Source: Amphibalanus amphitrite (lineage: Eukaryota > Arthropoda > Thecostraca > Balanomorpha > Balanidae). Taken from it: a stretch of DNA of 64,000 bases. The stretch lies in NCBI RefSeq assembly GCF_019059575.1, contig NW_024882320.1:62001-126000 (forward strand), read 5' to 3'. Of the stretch, positions 1 through 10,581 are shown piece after piece. The translations under genes and the position numbers were made by a program. How positions within the stretch are numbered: position 1 is the first letter of the stretch; every line of letters begins with the position of its first letter. The notes beneath the pieces were generated by a model, which was not told the origin of the DNA, did not search any database, and saw only the letters and a list, made by a program, of their open reading frames with translations.

Positions 1-1591
1 GCAGCAAGAGTGAGGCGGTCTCGGGTGATGATTTTAGACAGCGGTTAGAAACAGTGTTGTGCCAGCGCTGGCTGGGTGGCTCCGCCAAGTTTTACCGAAC
101 CGACGTCGGAATGTCCGCCACAGGGAGGGGGATGGGGGAGGGGTGCAGCTGCTGTGCAACAACCATTGTGGAATGGACGGTCGCTGACTTTGACACGCGC
201 CTACAAAGCGGAAAATGATTGTGCGATTACAATAGGTTCCCTCAGAACCAACTCTGCCAATAATATCAGTCTGAGAGGAACAAATGAAACAGCAATAATT
301 GTGTATTTTAAAGTAAAAAGCCAAGACAGCCGATTATTTTCCTTGTATTTTTTTTTCTTTCTAAAAACCGTTGAGTACAGACGGCAGAGCCAAATGCGTG
401 AGGGCCCCTTTCCTTACATATAGGTAACCTCTTGGGGTCAGGAACGTATTCTGCTCGATAAAATTTAAGGAGCAGTCGGTGAGACTTTCAACAAAATGCA
501 TTTAACAGAAGAAGTCATCAATGTTCCTTTTTGCATCAAAAGTTAGAGCTATTACGTTATGCCTACCATGCAAATCTATGAAGTTTAGTCACCTGTCGTC
601 AAACCCCTATAGCCTGTAGTGTTCACACTTTTCAGAAGAGCAAACCACTGCCAAACATTCTTCGCAAGGTCACTGGGACTTCCCGAGAGTGACATGAAAG
701 CCTCGGCTTCACTGACCCCACACTGCAGCGATGTTCCAACATCCCTTAACATCTCAAAGGACAGAGACATGTGTTTTGGAGTGAACGTCACGGGTAGCAC
801 TAACGATCGTTTCTCAATTTCAGTATCAACCTACCCAATATCTTCTTTGGCTTCGATACCGTTCGTTCTGTCTTTCCCACATGAATAATGCATTTCCCCG
901 ACACTCAGCCGCCGAACCCTGCTGACTTCCAAACGACAGGCACATGTGTCAGCCATCGGCAGGTGGACAGGCGCCCTCATCGGATGACTATGTAGCTCCA
1001 ACAGAGGCACGAGACCCCAGTCCTGACCAACAACAATACCGTCGGTTATCCCAGAGGTTACCCGACCCGACCAGTCGACGCTGACCCGTCGATATCGGGC
1101 GTATTTTTAGTCGGCGCTGCTGGAACTCTGGATGTGCCGAGGTCAGGCGGTGGTACGATTCAGCCCCGCCGAAGGACCACCTCAGACTCGGCGCTGGGAC
1201 GCCGAGGGGCGCGCATCGGTGCCGGATACCTCCGGTCAGGAGGGTCAAACACTCCCTCTCAGAACAGTTTCGGGTCACGGAACTTCGGCACACCTGAACC
1301 CGAAAACAAACAAATATTGTTGCTGGTAGCGAAGCGTAAGGAAGACAACTTTGAAGTGCTGGATAAGTAGATACACCTGTGGGAAGTGAAGTGCCTCAAC
1401 GCCCAGACTAAACGTGTCACCGAGTTCTGCGGCTTTCCTACCTGACGTGTCGTCCGGCCGTTCGGAACTCGTCCGCGCCGGGGAACGCGCCGGCCCCAAG
1501 AGTGCCGCTCTCTGCCTCTGCTGCTCTAGGCTTCGTCTGGGTTTGACTCTGAAACCATCTGCCGCCCAGGGCGTCTGACTCAGAAACCACC
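1..1591. other. 5' flank of the P450 gene, no gene supported
   Basis: No coding exon could be supported. Reading frames here are short and disagree between strands. A 71-codon minus-strand frame at 585-800 looks mildly protein-like but was not recognised. The P450 promoter should lie in the right part; I see no convincing TATA box. Confidence 0.5.
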
Positions 1592-4227
1592 ATGTTCGCC
1601 GCCGTGCTCTGCCTCGTGTCCATGGTGGCATTCATCTATGCCACGTGGCAGCGACTCCGCACCCAGCCGCCAGGTAAGACCAAAAGCCGTCACGGGACGG
1701 GACGGAGCGGGACGGGACGGCTTTCTCCTCATGGTGATGCGCCCGCCGCCGCGGCGCGCCGCGGGCCCAGACTCGCCGCTCAGAGACGGGGGAAGGGGGG
1801 GGGGGGAGGGAGCCGCAGTAGCCGAACGGTCACGAACACTTTCGCCGCGCGTCATGTGGATCTCTAGTCGCAGTCGGGCAAGTTTTACCATATGGGCGGT
1901 GATCGTGATAGGTATCAATGTTGGATCACAAACAGAACTAGTTTTTAGTTATGGCCAAACCCTAAGGGAAACTATGAAACGAGACCGGTGTTCCGAATGA
2001 ATAATACCTCCCTATTGTGACTCAGTTGTAGATATGATGGTTGATATCGTGAATAATATTTCAAAAATATGTCATTAGCTTGCTTTTATGGTGAAAAATA
2101 CATCCCATTAGAAAAATATTAAATTCACAAAGTAGTATTAAATTTCTATAGCACGAAAACGGCACACTACATATCAAATCAAGCCAAATAGTGCCTCGAT
2201 ATGACCCACTCAGTGCTCAATTCCGTTCCAAAGTTTTGAACCAGCACCTCGTTGTAAAAATAAGGGGAGTATTTAACTGTGTCCGCAATGTGCCAGCAGG
2301 AGCAGCTTTAATTAGCTGTGTCCTTAGGAACTGGCGGATCCGGAAAGGGGTCTTGTACGCTGCGGGGGAATACCCCGCAAAAAGTGTCTCCAATTTCCAA
2401 AAAAAAACTACCCGAATTTCGACTTCTTACGCACTACTGAGCGGTGTAAAAAACAAACGCTTTCTTATAGTTTTTCATTCTCGAAAACCCGCAAATTTTG
2501 TCGATTTCGGGCGCCGCGGGACGTGGGCATTTGCCCGAAATGCGTCCCCTGGATCTGCCAGCATCCTTAGGAGTTGTTTAGGAAGATAAGATTCGAGTCT
2601 CATTTCTGTCAGTTCTGAGTATCCGGAAGCATGTCTGTGTGACGGTTTTGAGTCTAAGATAGCGTCTCTGAAACGGTCCAGTCTCTCTGATAGCATCTTT
2701 GTGAAGGTTTCGAGGCTTTGAAGGCGTGTCTATGACAAAATCGAGTATCCGGCCTCGCGAGTAATCGACACGTAGCCGGCCTGTGACGAATTCGAGTCTC
2801 TGATAGCGTCTCTGTGACCGTTGTCTGCCGTTGCAGGACCCTGGGGTCTGCCCGTGGTCGGCCACCTGCTGCAGATGGACCAGAAGGCACCCCACGAGCC
2901 GCTGGCGCGCTGGGCTGCCCAATACGGCTCCATCTTCCAGGTGCGTATGGGCGAGCTACCCATCGTGGCCGTCTCCTGCCCCAGCCTGCTGGGAGACCTG
3001 CTGGCCCGGAATGAGGTGACCGGACGACCGGACACTCCGTCCCGCCGCCTGCTGCTGGCCGGGGGACGGCGTGAGGGCATCAGTCAGGCCGACAACGAGC
3101 TCTGGGGCGAGACTCGCCGCCTGCTGACCGTGCAGCTGGAAGGGCTCGGCGGGGAGGGACACTCGAAGTTGGAGCGCTCCATTCAGAGGATGGCCGACGA
3201 GTTTTGCGGCACCTTCTTGGCCAACAACGTCGGCAGGCGCGTCCAGCTGGGCGACGAGCTGGCGGCGGCCGTGGCCAACATCCTCTGGGGCATGCTGACC
3301 GGCGAGCGACGGGACGTCGAGGACACTGAGGTACAGGAGGCGGTGGCGGCTGCCGGCCACATGCTGCAGCGCTGGCACGCGGCGCGTCTGGCCGATGCGT
3401 TTCCCTGGGCCGAGCAGCTGGCGCTGATGCTGTTGCCGCCCGACCTGCCGCGCGAGCTGGACCAGCTGGCCGAGCGTCTCCTCGAGCCGACGCTGACCAA
3501 ACTCCGCGGCGCCGCCGGCGAGGACCCGGACAAAGCGGCGGCGAGTTTCGCGTCGGCCTACCTCCAGGCACAGACGGCGCGACCGCTACTGCTGAGTGAG
3601 CAGCATCTGTCACACACAGTGCTGGACGTGCTGCTGACCGGCGGAGAGCCGACGGCCGCCACCCTCGAGTGGCTCGTCTGCTTCCTGTGCGCGCGGCAGG
3701 ACGTGCAAGAGCGCGCGCAGCAGGAGGTCGACCTCGCCATCGGTCACAAACGCCTACCCACCTACGCCGACCGCGCGCGCATGCCGTTCCTGGAGGCTGT
3801 ACTCATGGAGACCCAACGGCGCGCCGACGTCCTGCCGCTGGGAGAGCCACACACGGCCGCCCGCGACCTGTCTATCGCCGGCTACAGGATCCCCCGCGGC
3901 GCCCAGATCACACCCCTGCTGCGTGCCGTCCACCTAGACCCGCAGCGCTTCCCCGAGCCACTGGCCTTCCGTCCGGAGCGGTTCCTGGACGCCACTGGGA
4001 AGCTGCTGCCCAACGAGGCTCTGCTGCCGTTCCTAGTCGGTCGCCGTCAGTGCCCCGGACAGGCACTCGCCAGTGCTACTCTGTTCATTTTCCTAGCGGC
4101 CATTCTGCAGCGGTTCACACTCCGGTTCCCACCGGGCTTCCAGCACGACTTCGGTGTGCTCTGCGACGGTGCACGCGTTCTGCGACCGAGGCCGTTCAAA
4201 TTCGTACCAGAACTACGTGAGGAGTGA
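1592..4227 (+). CDS. Cytochrome P450, CYP2-clan type, two exons
   Basis: A microsomal haem-thiolate monooxygenase. Exon 1 is 1592-1673 (donor CAG|GTAAGA) and encodes the membrane anchor, ending in the proline-rich hinge. Exon 2 is 2837-4227 (acceptor TTGCAG). The junction falls in a glycine codon and restores PPGPWGLPVVGHL, the usual clan-2 hinge, giving about 490 residues, normal for the family. Also visible are the K-helix ExxR (ETQR), a PERF-type motif (FRPERF) and the haem loop FLVGRRQCPG with its cysteine ligand. The I-helix reads TGGEPTAATLEW, so proline occupies the position where the oxygen-activating threonine is usual. Almost the whole catalytic domain is one exon. The gene lies opposite to and just downstream of POMT2 exon 6, so it is probably nested in a POMT2 intron. 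The clan is clear; family and substrate are not. Confidence 0.93.
2590..2820 (+). repeat. Degenerate tandem repeat at the 3' end of the P450 intron
   Basis: Diverged copies of a roughly 31-bp unit, consensus near GTGACGGTTTCGAGTCTCTG followed by ATAGCGTCTCT, can be followed from about 2636 to 2820. They end just before the P450 exon 2 acceptor and probably occupy the branch-point region. One interval is longer than the rest, so the array is irregular. Confidence 0.5.
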
Positions 4228-4678
4228 GGCATACGACCGCAGCAGAAACGGCTTCTGAGCGTAATGTGATGCATCGCACACGCGGGTCGGCAGAAGTGCT
4301 AAATCGGAGCAGCAGAAGACGATAGTTTTGACGCTTGTACACGAACACTGCTGCCGAGTGCTGTCCTTCCATTGCCTTATACCTACCCAACCCCTTCAGT
4401 TGACTCAACGAGTTTACAGACACCCATGCCGTCTACATGCCGATGTTTATATCCGATCGATCGCGAACCCTGAGCATGCTCTTCCCCTCTCCAGCTCTTT
4501 TAACTCAATCAACAAATCACATACGGCTTCCTTAGAAATAGCGACATGATTAATCTATCTCAGTTTGTCGTACGATGGTGGGCGACGACGACGACGAATG
4601 TTTGATAGTTGTTGACTGGGGGAGTATAATGTATCCCAATCCCTTGTGTATGCAGTCATGCAGCCGTGTATAAGTGAG

Positions 4679-4684
4679 AATAAA
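4679..4684 (+). terminator. Candidate poly(A) signal of the P450 gene
   Basis: AATAAA lies about 450 bases after the P450 stop and 17 bases before the antisense POMT2 exon 6. It is the first canonical hexamer seen downstream. Cleavage here would make the two transcripts nearly abut or overlap. Confidence 0.4.
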
Positions 4685-4700
4685 TGGCAATGCCACTTAC

Positions 4701-7700
4701 TTGTGTCGCTGGTTGTAGAACTTGCTCTGACCCATCGCCGCGCCCATGATGAAGAACATGAGAATGGGATCGAGCAGGATGTACTGGTTCAGTGTCACCA
4801 TTCCGTTGTCTGTAATAGTAAACATGAAACATCGGTGTGTTATTTTCCGTCACCAAAATTACATTTTTTAGTTACACCGAAGATATCAGATAACATTATT
4901 TTGTAACGATTAATCTCAGGCAGCTTTTGCCAAATTGTCAGGAAACTCAGATTTGTTTTTCAATAGAAAAACACAATTCTAACGAATAGTGTTTTAACTA
5001 TTGACAATAAACCTTCGGTTATTTACCGTGAGTCGTAGGTGGCTAGCAGCGGAAAAATTGGTTGTACATTTACAGACATCAAAGGAAGGATGTTATCTAT
5101 GGAAGGACGTATGAATCTCTTCTTTGAGGAAACAAGTAACAACACACTGGATCTCAAAAGTATCCACAGGACTGGTTGTGGTAGCAGGTACAAGCTGAGC
5201 CCACTTACCGAACAGGATGGCGGCGGCGGCGAACGTAGCGGCTGGCAGCGCGTGCGTCAGCTCCCACACGGTGATAAAGGCCATCGGCACCAGCGCAGCG
5301 CCCATCATCGTGCAGCCCTGGCCAGGTATTGGTGCATGGTCAGCCAGGCAGGCTTTAGGTGGCTATTCACCTTCACCCTTACAGAAGCTACTGCTAGGAA
5401 TTAACTTGAAAATGGTGCAAGTAAAAAAGTGAAATGAAATTCCTTGCAAGAAAAAATTAAAGAATACAAAAGTGTGCCAAAGTCTTTTCCTTCATACATA
5501 TGCAATGTTCCTTCTTAAATATGACAAAAACCTTTTAGCCAAATTGTAATTAAATAAAAGTACTGCATCCAAATGGTGAATGAAAGTAAACACAAAAATA
5601 CTTACAAATCTCATGCCCAAGTAGTGTGTTTCATCAAACTTCTGTCCTGGTTTTTCAAACTCAAACTTTCCATCATAGCCAGTCAGATAGCCAAAGGCAG
5701 CAATGAGCATCTGAAAAAGTTATTATGTTCAGGTGAGCATTAACAACTCCAATGCCAGGCAATGATACATTTCACATGCATATTTGAAAGAAATAAACTC
5801 ATGACACTGAGATAAACAAATGCTGGTCATGAATAAGCTCTGAAAATAATGTTATGCAATTAAACAGATATTGTATGTTTACATTTTTGCATTTATCCCA
5901 GATTTTGAATAGCTACTTACCTTTCCAGTGGGAGGATGAACATCAAAGAAAAATGTTCTGTTGATATACCAGCTAGCCATTTTTCCAAAGTGAGTTTCAT
6001 CCCATCTGTAACAGTGGAATGCAGGTGATGTTAGCATAAATGACAGTAACATTCATAACAAACATTTGAAATTGATTTTTTTTAATGATGAACAAGATTA
6101 ATAGTTGCCAGAGTATGACATCAAAAATATATAAGTTGAAAAACTTCAGCAAATAAAAATGATGTGGGTAAAATAAAAACTGATAGGGGAAGGAGGGTGA
6201 ATTGCGCCACCTTAAGAAAAAACGTTAATTGCAAGAAAAGTGCTGGAGATATAAGCATGCACTGGTGACCATTTCAAAGGGGAGCTCATTGGCTACGATT
6301 TAAGAGCCTCCCGATCAATTAAGAATGTTTCGTTTGCTTCTGACAGCTGCTTTTTCAGAAACATGCAAAAGGGCGCATTTGCCAACAACTGCTGTAAATT
6401 GCGCCAGGGGGATGGCGCAATTAGAACCCAATTGCGCCCTATACTTTAACATGGCTAAGTGAATGAGACGGAATGCATACACCCCGCAGTCTAATGTCAT
6501 TGCGGCTTACTTAAACATTTATAATGTTATTCAGGCTGGATGAATAATAAATGTAGATATAAATCGCGATGTTTTTTGCCCAGGTAGATAACTTTACATG
6601 TGTCCGTACGTACGCTTGTAAAAGTGCAACGAAAACGTTTCCTGTAACCGACTAGATATATGTGAACTTATGCGCCTATACAGTTAAATTTTCAATCGGT
6701 TCTCTCAAAATTAGTAATTTTTATCGTTTTGACAACTTAATGACATCAGTTTTTACTTTTTTATCATAGCTGTCACTTCTCACGCCTGAGTCCATGTTGA
6801 AAATGTCGTATTTTGTCAATTACACCACAAGTCGTAGCCTAAATGGCAGCTGCATTATAAGATTGACGATAGAGATAATTTGCGGACTGACGACAGCGGG
6901 CTGCTCCCTTGCCTGACATTAAACTCCTTCTTTATTGCAATCAGTTAATGATGCATTCATACTGTCGTGATACAATGGCTACACCATTATTCTATTTGCG
7001 CCCCCCTGGCGCAATTGCCATGGGCGCAATTAAAATTGAGGTACTTTTTAATAAAAGCATAGAAGTTATCATTAAGATGTTGCAGGAAGTTTACGGTTTC
7101 AGTGAAATACAATGAAAAAAGGGGTTTTCTTTCTAAATATCTCTCTGAAAATCACACAAATAACGTAAATTTTTATAGCCAACGGTTCAAAGTACTGCAA
7201 AAAAGTTAAGAAAACGCCATAACATCTTTGATGGCGTAATGAGCCTTGCTGATTGGCTTCATCGGAGTGTTTGGGCCATAAAATGAACAATCCAGTGGTG
7301 AAAATAATGTTTTCGAACACAAAATTATATACATGCCATTGAATCCGTGGGAATGTTGGTGGGCGCAATTGGTTAGGAGGGCGCAATACACCCACTTTCC
7401 CCTACTGCTTTAACTCTAAGTTAAGTTGACTGGATACACATAAGTCACATCTCAAATACAACCAGGACATAACTTACGCAACATGATCTGGTGAATCAAG
7501 GCGATAGAGCCTTGTTGCCATAGTCAAACAGAGTATGAGACCAAAAGTAGTCCACCACGTATGATCATCCTTGCTTTGCCTGAAATGAAAATGTGTTAGT
7601 TTTTCAATATAGATATAATTGAAGGTTGATGTAATTTAAGGTTTATCAAGACATGACTAAAACAACATTGGCATGAACATAGCAAGCAGTCTGGACTCGG

Positions 7701-7992
7701 AAATCAAAAGAATTTGAATTGGCAAAATAGGTATGTTGTGGGAAAAATTATTTGCTGCGATACCAACTGAGAGCAACACAATCAACTGGGCAAAATAAAA
7801 GTATAAGCTGGCATTTACTAGATGTTTATCATCCACAAATAACATTTAAGCTTCAGCCGACACTGACACGTTGACGTTGACGTAGGCAACCAGTCTTCGA
7901 TATAGGCACACTAAAACTTACCTGAATTTATGAATCCATTTAGATATGCTCACAGGATCACCATCTGAACTTTTCGTAGTTTTTGCTTTCAT
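4701..7992 (-). CDS. POMT2: Protein O-mannosyltransferase 2, first six exons (partial)
   Basis: ER membrane enzyme that transfers mannose from dolichyl-phosphate-mannose to Ser/Thr, acting with POMT1. Exons on the minus strand: 7992-7922, 7579-7478, 6005-5921, 5710-5606, 5317-5209 and 4809-4701, all with AG acceptors and GTAAG-type donors and compatible phases. Together they give 193 residues plus two bases. The start ATG at 7992 opens a short Lys/Ser-rich cytoplasmic tail before the first membrane helix. Diagnostic PMT sequence is present: [20 protein letters not shown] with the essential Asp-Glu pair, [19 protein letters not shown] and [17 protein letters not shown]. No later exon was found down to base 1, so the C-terminal part, including the MIR domains, lies outside the window or is lost. 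The P450 occupies the space where intron 6 should run. Confidence 0.93.
6184..7404. mobile_element. TA-flanked non-autonomous DNA transposon in POMT2 intron 2
   Basis: The ends are imperfect terminal inverted repeats of about 24 bp, left GGGGAAGGAGGGTGAATTGC and right (complement) GGGGAAAGTGGGTGTATTGC, each bordered by TA. GCGCAATT and its complement recur inside, near 6410-6445 and 7006-7034. No transposase frame is present, so this is a 1.2-kb MITE-like element. Superfamily not assigned; a TA duplication fits several. Confidence 0.6.
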
Positions 7993-9484
7993 CTTCGCAC
8001 TCGCAGGTGCTTTTTTCGTAAAGCGGATTACCACACCACACACAAGTCACAACACCCCCAACCGGCCCAGGCGACGTAATGAACTGTATTGAGCGCTGGG
8101 CTGCGGAGAAAGTAGCCGCAGGCTCGCCACGTATGCCTTATTTTGGTAGGTAACTCTTGACAGCAGAACACCTTTTTCTATGGATTTTTTTGACGTATTT
8201 ATAAATTTATCTTGTGTGGTTGCTTTATTCGGATAATAAACAAACAATCACATCATGTTTGTTTGATTTCAAATAATTTTTAGACAAATATATATCAATT
8301 AAATAAATATTGCAACATTTTCTTTAACTTGACGTCATCAAACAACGCTTTTACATGACATCACCAATGTTTTCAACCTGGCTACGAAACGGCAATGACC
8401 TTGAAAGTGAAAGCATTGCGCCGGGGGAAGAAGCGGGGAAGGGTCAGGGTATATTGGGGGAAGGGTTACCTCGTGTGTTTTATCGGTAAGTGTTTTTCTC
8501 GTCGATTTATTTCGGATCGGAGACCGGCGAAAGAAACAGGTGACTGTTGATAGTTAATGAGTGATATATTGATATGTCATTCTAGCATTCAATCGGCTGT
8601 GTAGTGCGCATGAACTTGCAGTTCACCGTTTATAATCATTACTGCACGCTCAGCCTTGATTTGCAAACTTGAACTCAATTTTATCAGAATTTTAGATGAA
8701 AAAATGTGATGGTTTCTGACCCTCAAATTAAAATTAGAAATCATCAGCTTCTTCTCGTCACCGGGGACACCAGCATGCTCGTTTTTTCGCGAAGCTCTAG
8801 CTCAAACGGGGGTTGACCTAGAGGGCCCCATCGATTCAGATTACCCCCTCCCCCCATCATCATCAAGACCCCTACGTGACCCCTACGCTAGCGGTTGGGA
8901 AAGTGTCAATACGAACGAACCCATGGACCATCGGTGAATGTAATGTAAAAAATGTTCACCCATCAGCCATCTTAGTTCAGAAGTCGTATGTGTTGGATGC
9001 TGAATTGCAACCCCTCCCCCCCCATTTCCCATGTGTGGGGGATGTTAGCGTCACTCAAAAGGCCCTCCCAAGTAGGTTTATATTGTGCTCCGTTGTGAGT
9101 TCACACGGGTCACACACTGAATTGGCGGTGATTGTGATTGGAGCCTGCTAAGACATACCAATGGGCGGCCGACCGGCAAGCGGCCGGCCGACCCAAGCGG
9201 CGCCGTTTTGGTCTTCCACCGCAACCGGGGACGGTGGACAGATCATCATGGAACTTGGAAGAGCAGTCTTCTACTTTTCTACATACCTTGGGAAGAGTAA
9301 TACGAGCATGACCTTTGGTCGGGTTCCAACTGATTCGACTCAGTTGCTTGGCGCCGTTGCCTCCGTTATACGGCAGTTGTACTTCTACCGCTGGCGTAGG
9401 ATCATGTTACAGCGTATCTTGTATGATACCTATTATTAGTAAAGTAATCTTGATTGGCCATGACCTCACAACTGCACTGGGCTA
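7993..9484. other. Intergenic region between POMT2 and the gypsy element
   Basis: No gene supported. It holds the POMT2 promoter and 5' leader (just above 7992), several short unrelated reading frames, and purine-rich stretches near 8420-8470. It ends with GGCTA at 9480-9484, the left target duplication of the gypsy element. Confidence 0.5.
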
Positions 9485-9622
9485 TGTAAGGGAGATATCG
9501 TAACGTATACGAGAGCGAGCAAAAGTATATTTTTTAATCCCGACCAAAACAGACACATCAATTTTCTAACGAAAAGACTCGTGCACATTAGCACGTGGTC
9601 TAGGATGTTGAGCACCCCTACA
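9485..9622 (-). repeat. 3' LTR of the gypsy element
   Basis: 138 bp, identical to the other LTR by eye. The polypurine tract adjoins its 5' side in element orientation, and the target duplication GGCTA lies outside it at 9480-9484. Confidence 0.93.
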
Positions 9623-9632
9623 ACCCCCCTCC
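9623..9632 (-). other. Polypurine tract of the gypsy element
   Basis: The element strand reads GGAGGGGGGT directly before the 3' LTR, the expected position for plus-strand priming. Confidence 0.7.
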
Positions 9633-9665
9633 AAGTCGGATAGTCACGCCGACTTCACGAGCACA

Positions 9666-10581
9666 TTACTTCTGTAAGTCTAGTTTCAGGTGACGCCGAT
9701 TACGGATCGTCACGCGGCCAGTGCCCTGCATCTTAACCAAGTAGGTACTTTCGGAACGGAGACTTTTCTACGATGACACCTCGGCGGTCCCAGGCTTTGG
9801 TTCTGGCGTCCTGACAGAGGACGCTGTCGCCGACCGACATTTCGGAGATTTCCTTCGTGCCGACATCATAAGCGGCCTTGCTTTTCTCGCCGCGGGTGAC
9901 CATGGAGAGCTCCCGTCGACGGAGATCCCGGCACCACTCGGGGCTCAGCTTGTACCGCTGTGACGGTGACGGGATGCTGTCGCGGAGGTGCCTGCCCAGC
10001 GCCAGCTGTGCCGGGGACCGACCGCCGTCTCGTAGCGGCGTATTTCTGTACATCAGCAGCGCCTGTGCTGCCTCATCCGTGTTGACATGACCTCCTCTTC
10101 CTGTGTGTTCGCGTATGATGCGCTTGGCTGTCTTAACGGCGGCCTCAGCTCGGCCGTTCGACTGAGGGAAGTGGGCTGACGAGAGGCGCCACCGGACGCC
10201 CCACCTGCGCAGGAACAGCTGGAAGGGCCGCCCTGACAGGTTGGGTCCGCCATCAGACGACAGCTCTTGAGGTGCGCCCCATCTGTGGAACAGCTGGCGG
10301 AATACGCCGCAGAGCGCTTCTGACGTCACAGCTGAGCGAAAATGGTGAACTTCCAGCCAGCCTGTCAGCCGGTCAGCGTAGCTCAGGTACATGTTTCCGT
10401 TGAGCTCAAACATGTCGGCGACCACTTGCTGGAACGGGTAGTCTGGGGCTGGGGAGGGAAGCAGTGGTTCTCTTTGCTGAGACGGCGCGTGGCGACGGCA
10501 CTGCTCACAGTGCCGGGCATGGTCTTGGACGTCATGTTCCATGCCGGGCCAGTAAACAACCTGTCTAGCTCGTGCCAGCAT
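9666..10581 (-). pseudogene. Integrase segment of the gypsy pol, out of frame
   Basis: The frame overlaps the end of the upstream polyprotein by 17 bases and carries the integrase core. The zinc-binding half has HCEQCRRH with its histidines just upstream of the frame break. The catalytic triad is seen as D in VVADMFELNG, D in ELSSDGGPN and E in SNGRAEAAVK. The open frame stops at 9733. The next reading frame continues as YLVKMQGTGRVTIRNRRHL to a stop at 9666-9668, a typical gypsy integrase C-terminus. A second one-base break near 9755, also in an A run, therefore removes the tail. Sequencing error is an alternative to real decay. Confidence 0.85.

Noticed and set aside
585-832. Minus-strand frame with protein-like composition left of the P450
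   Set aside because: Ends at a stop on both sides without clear splice sites, and no family was recognised. It may be a transposon scrap.
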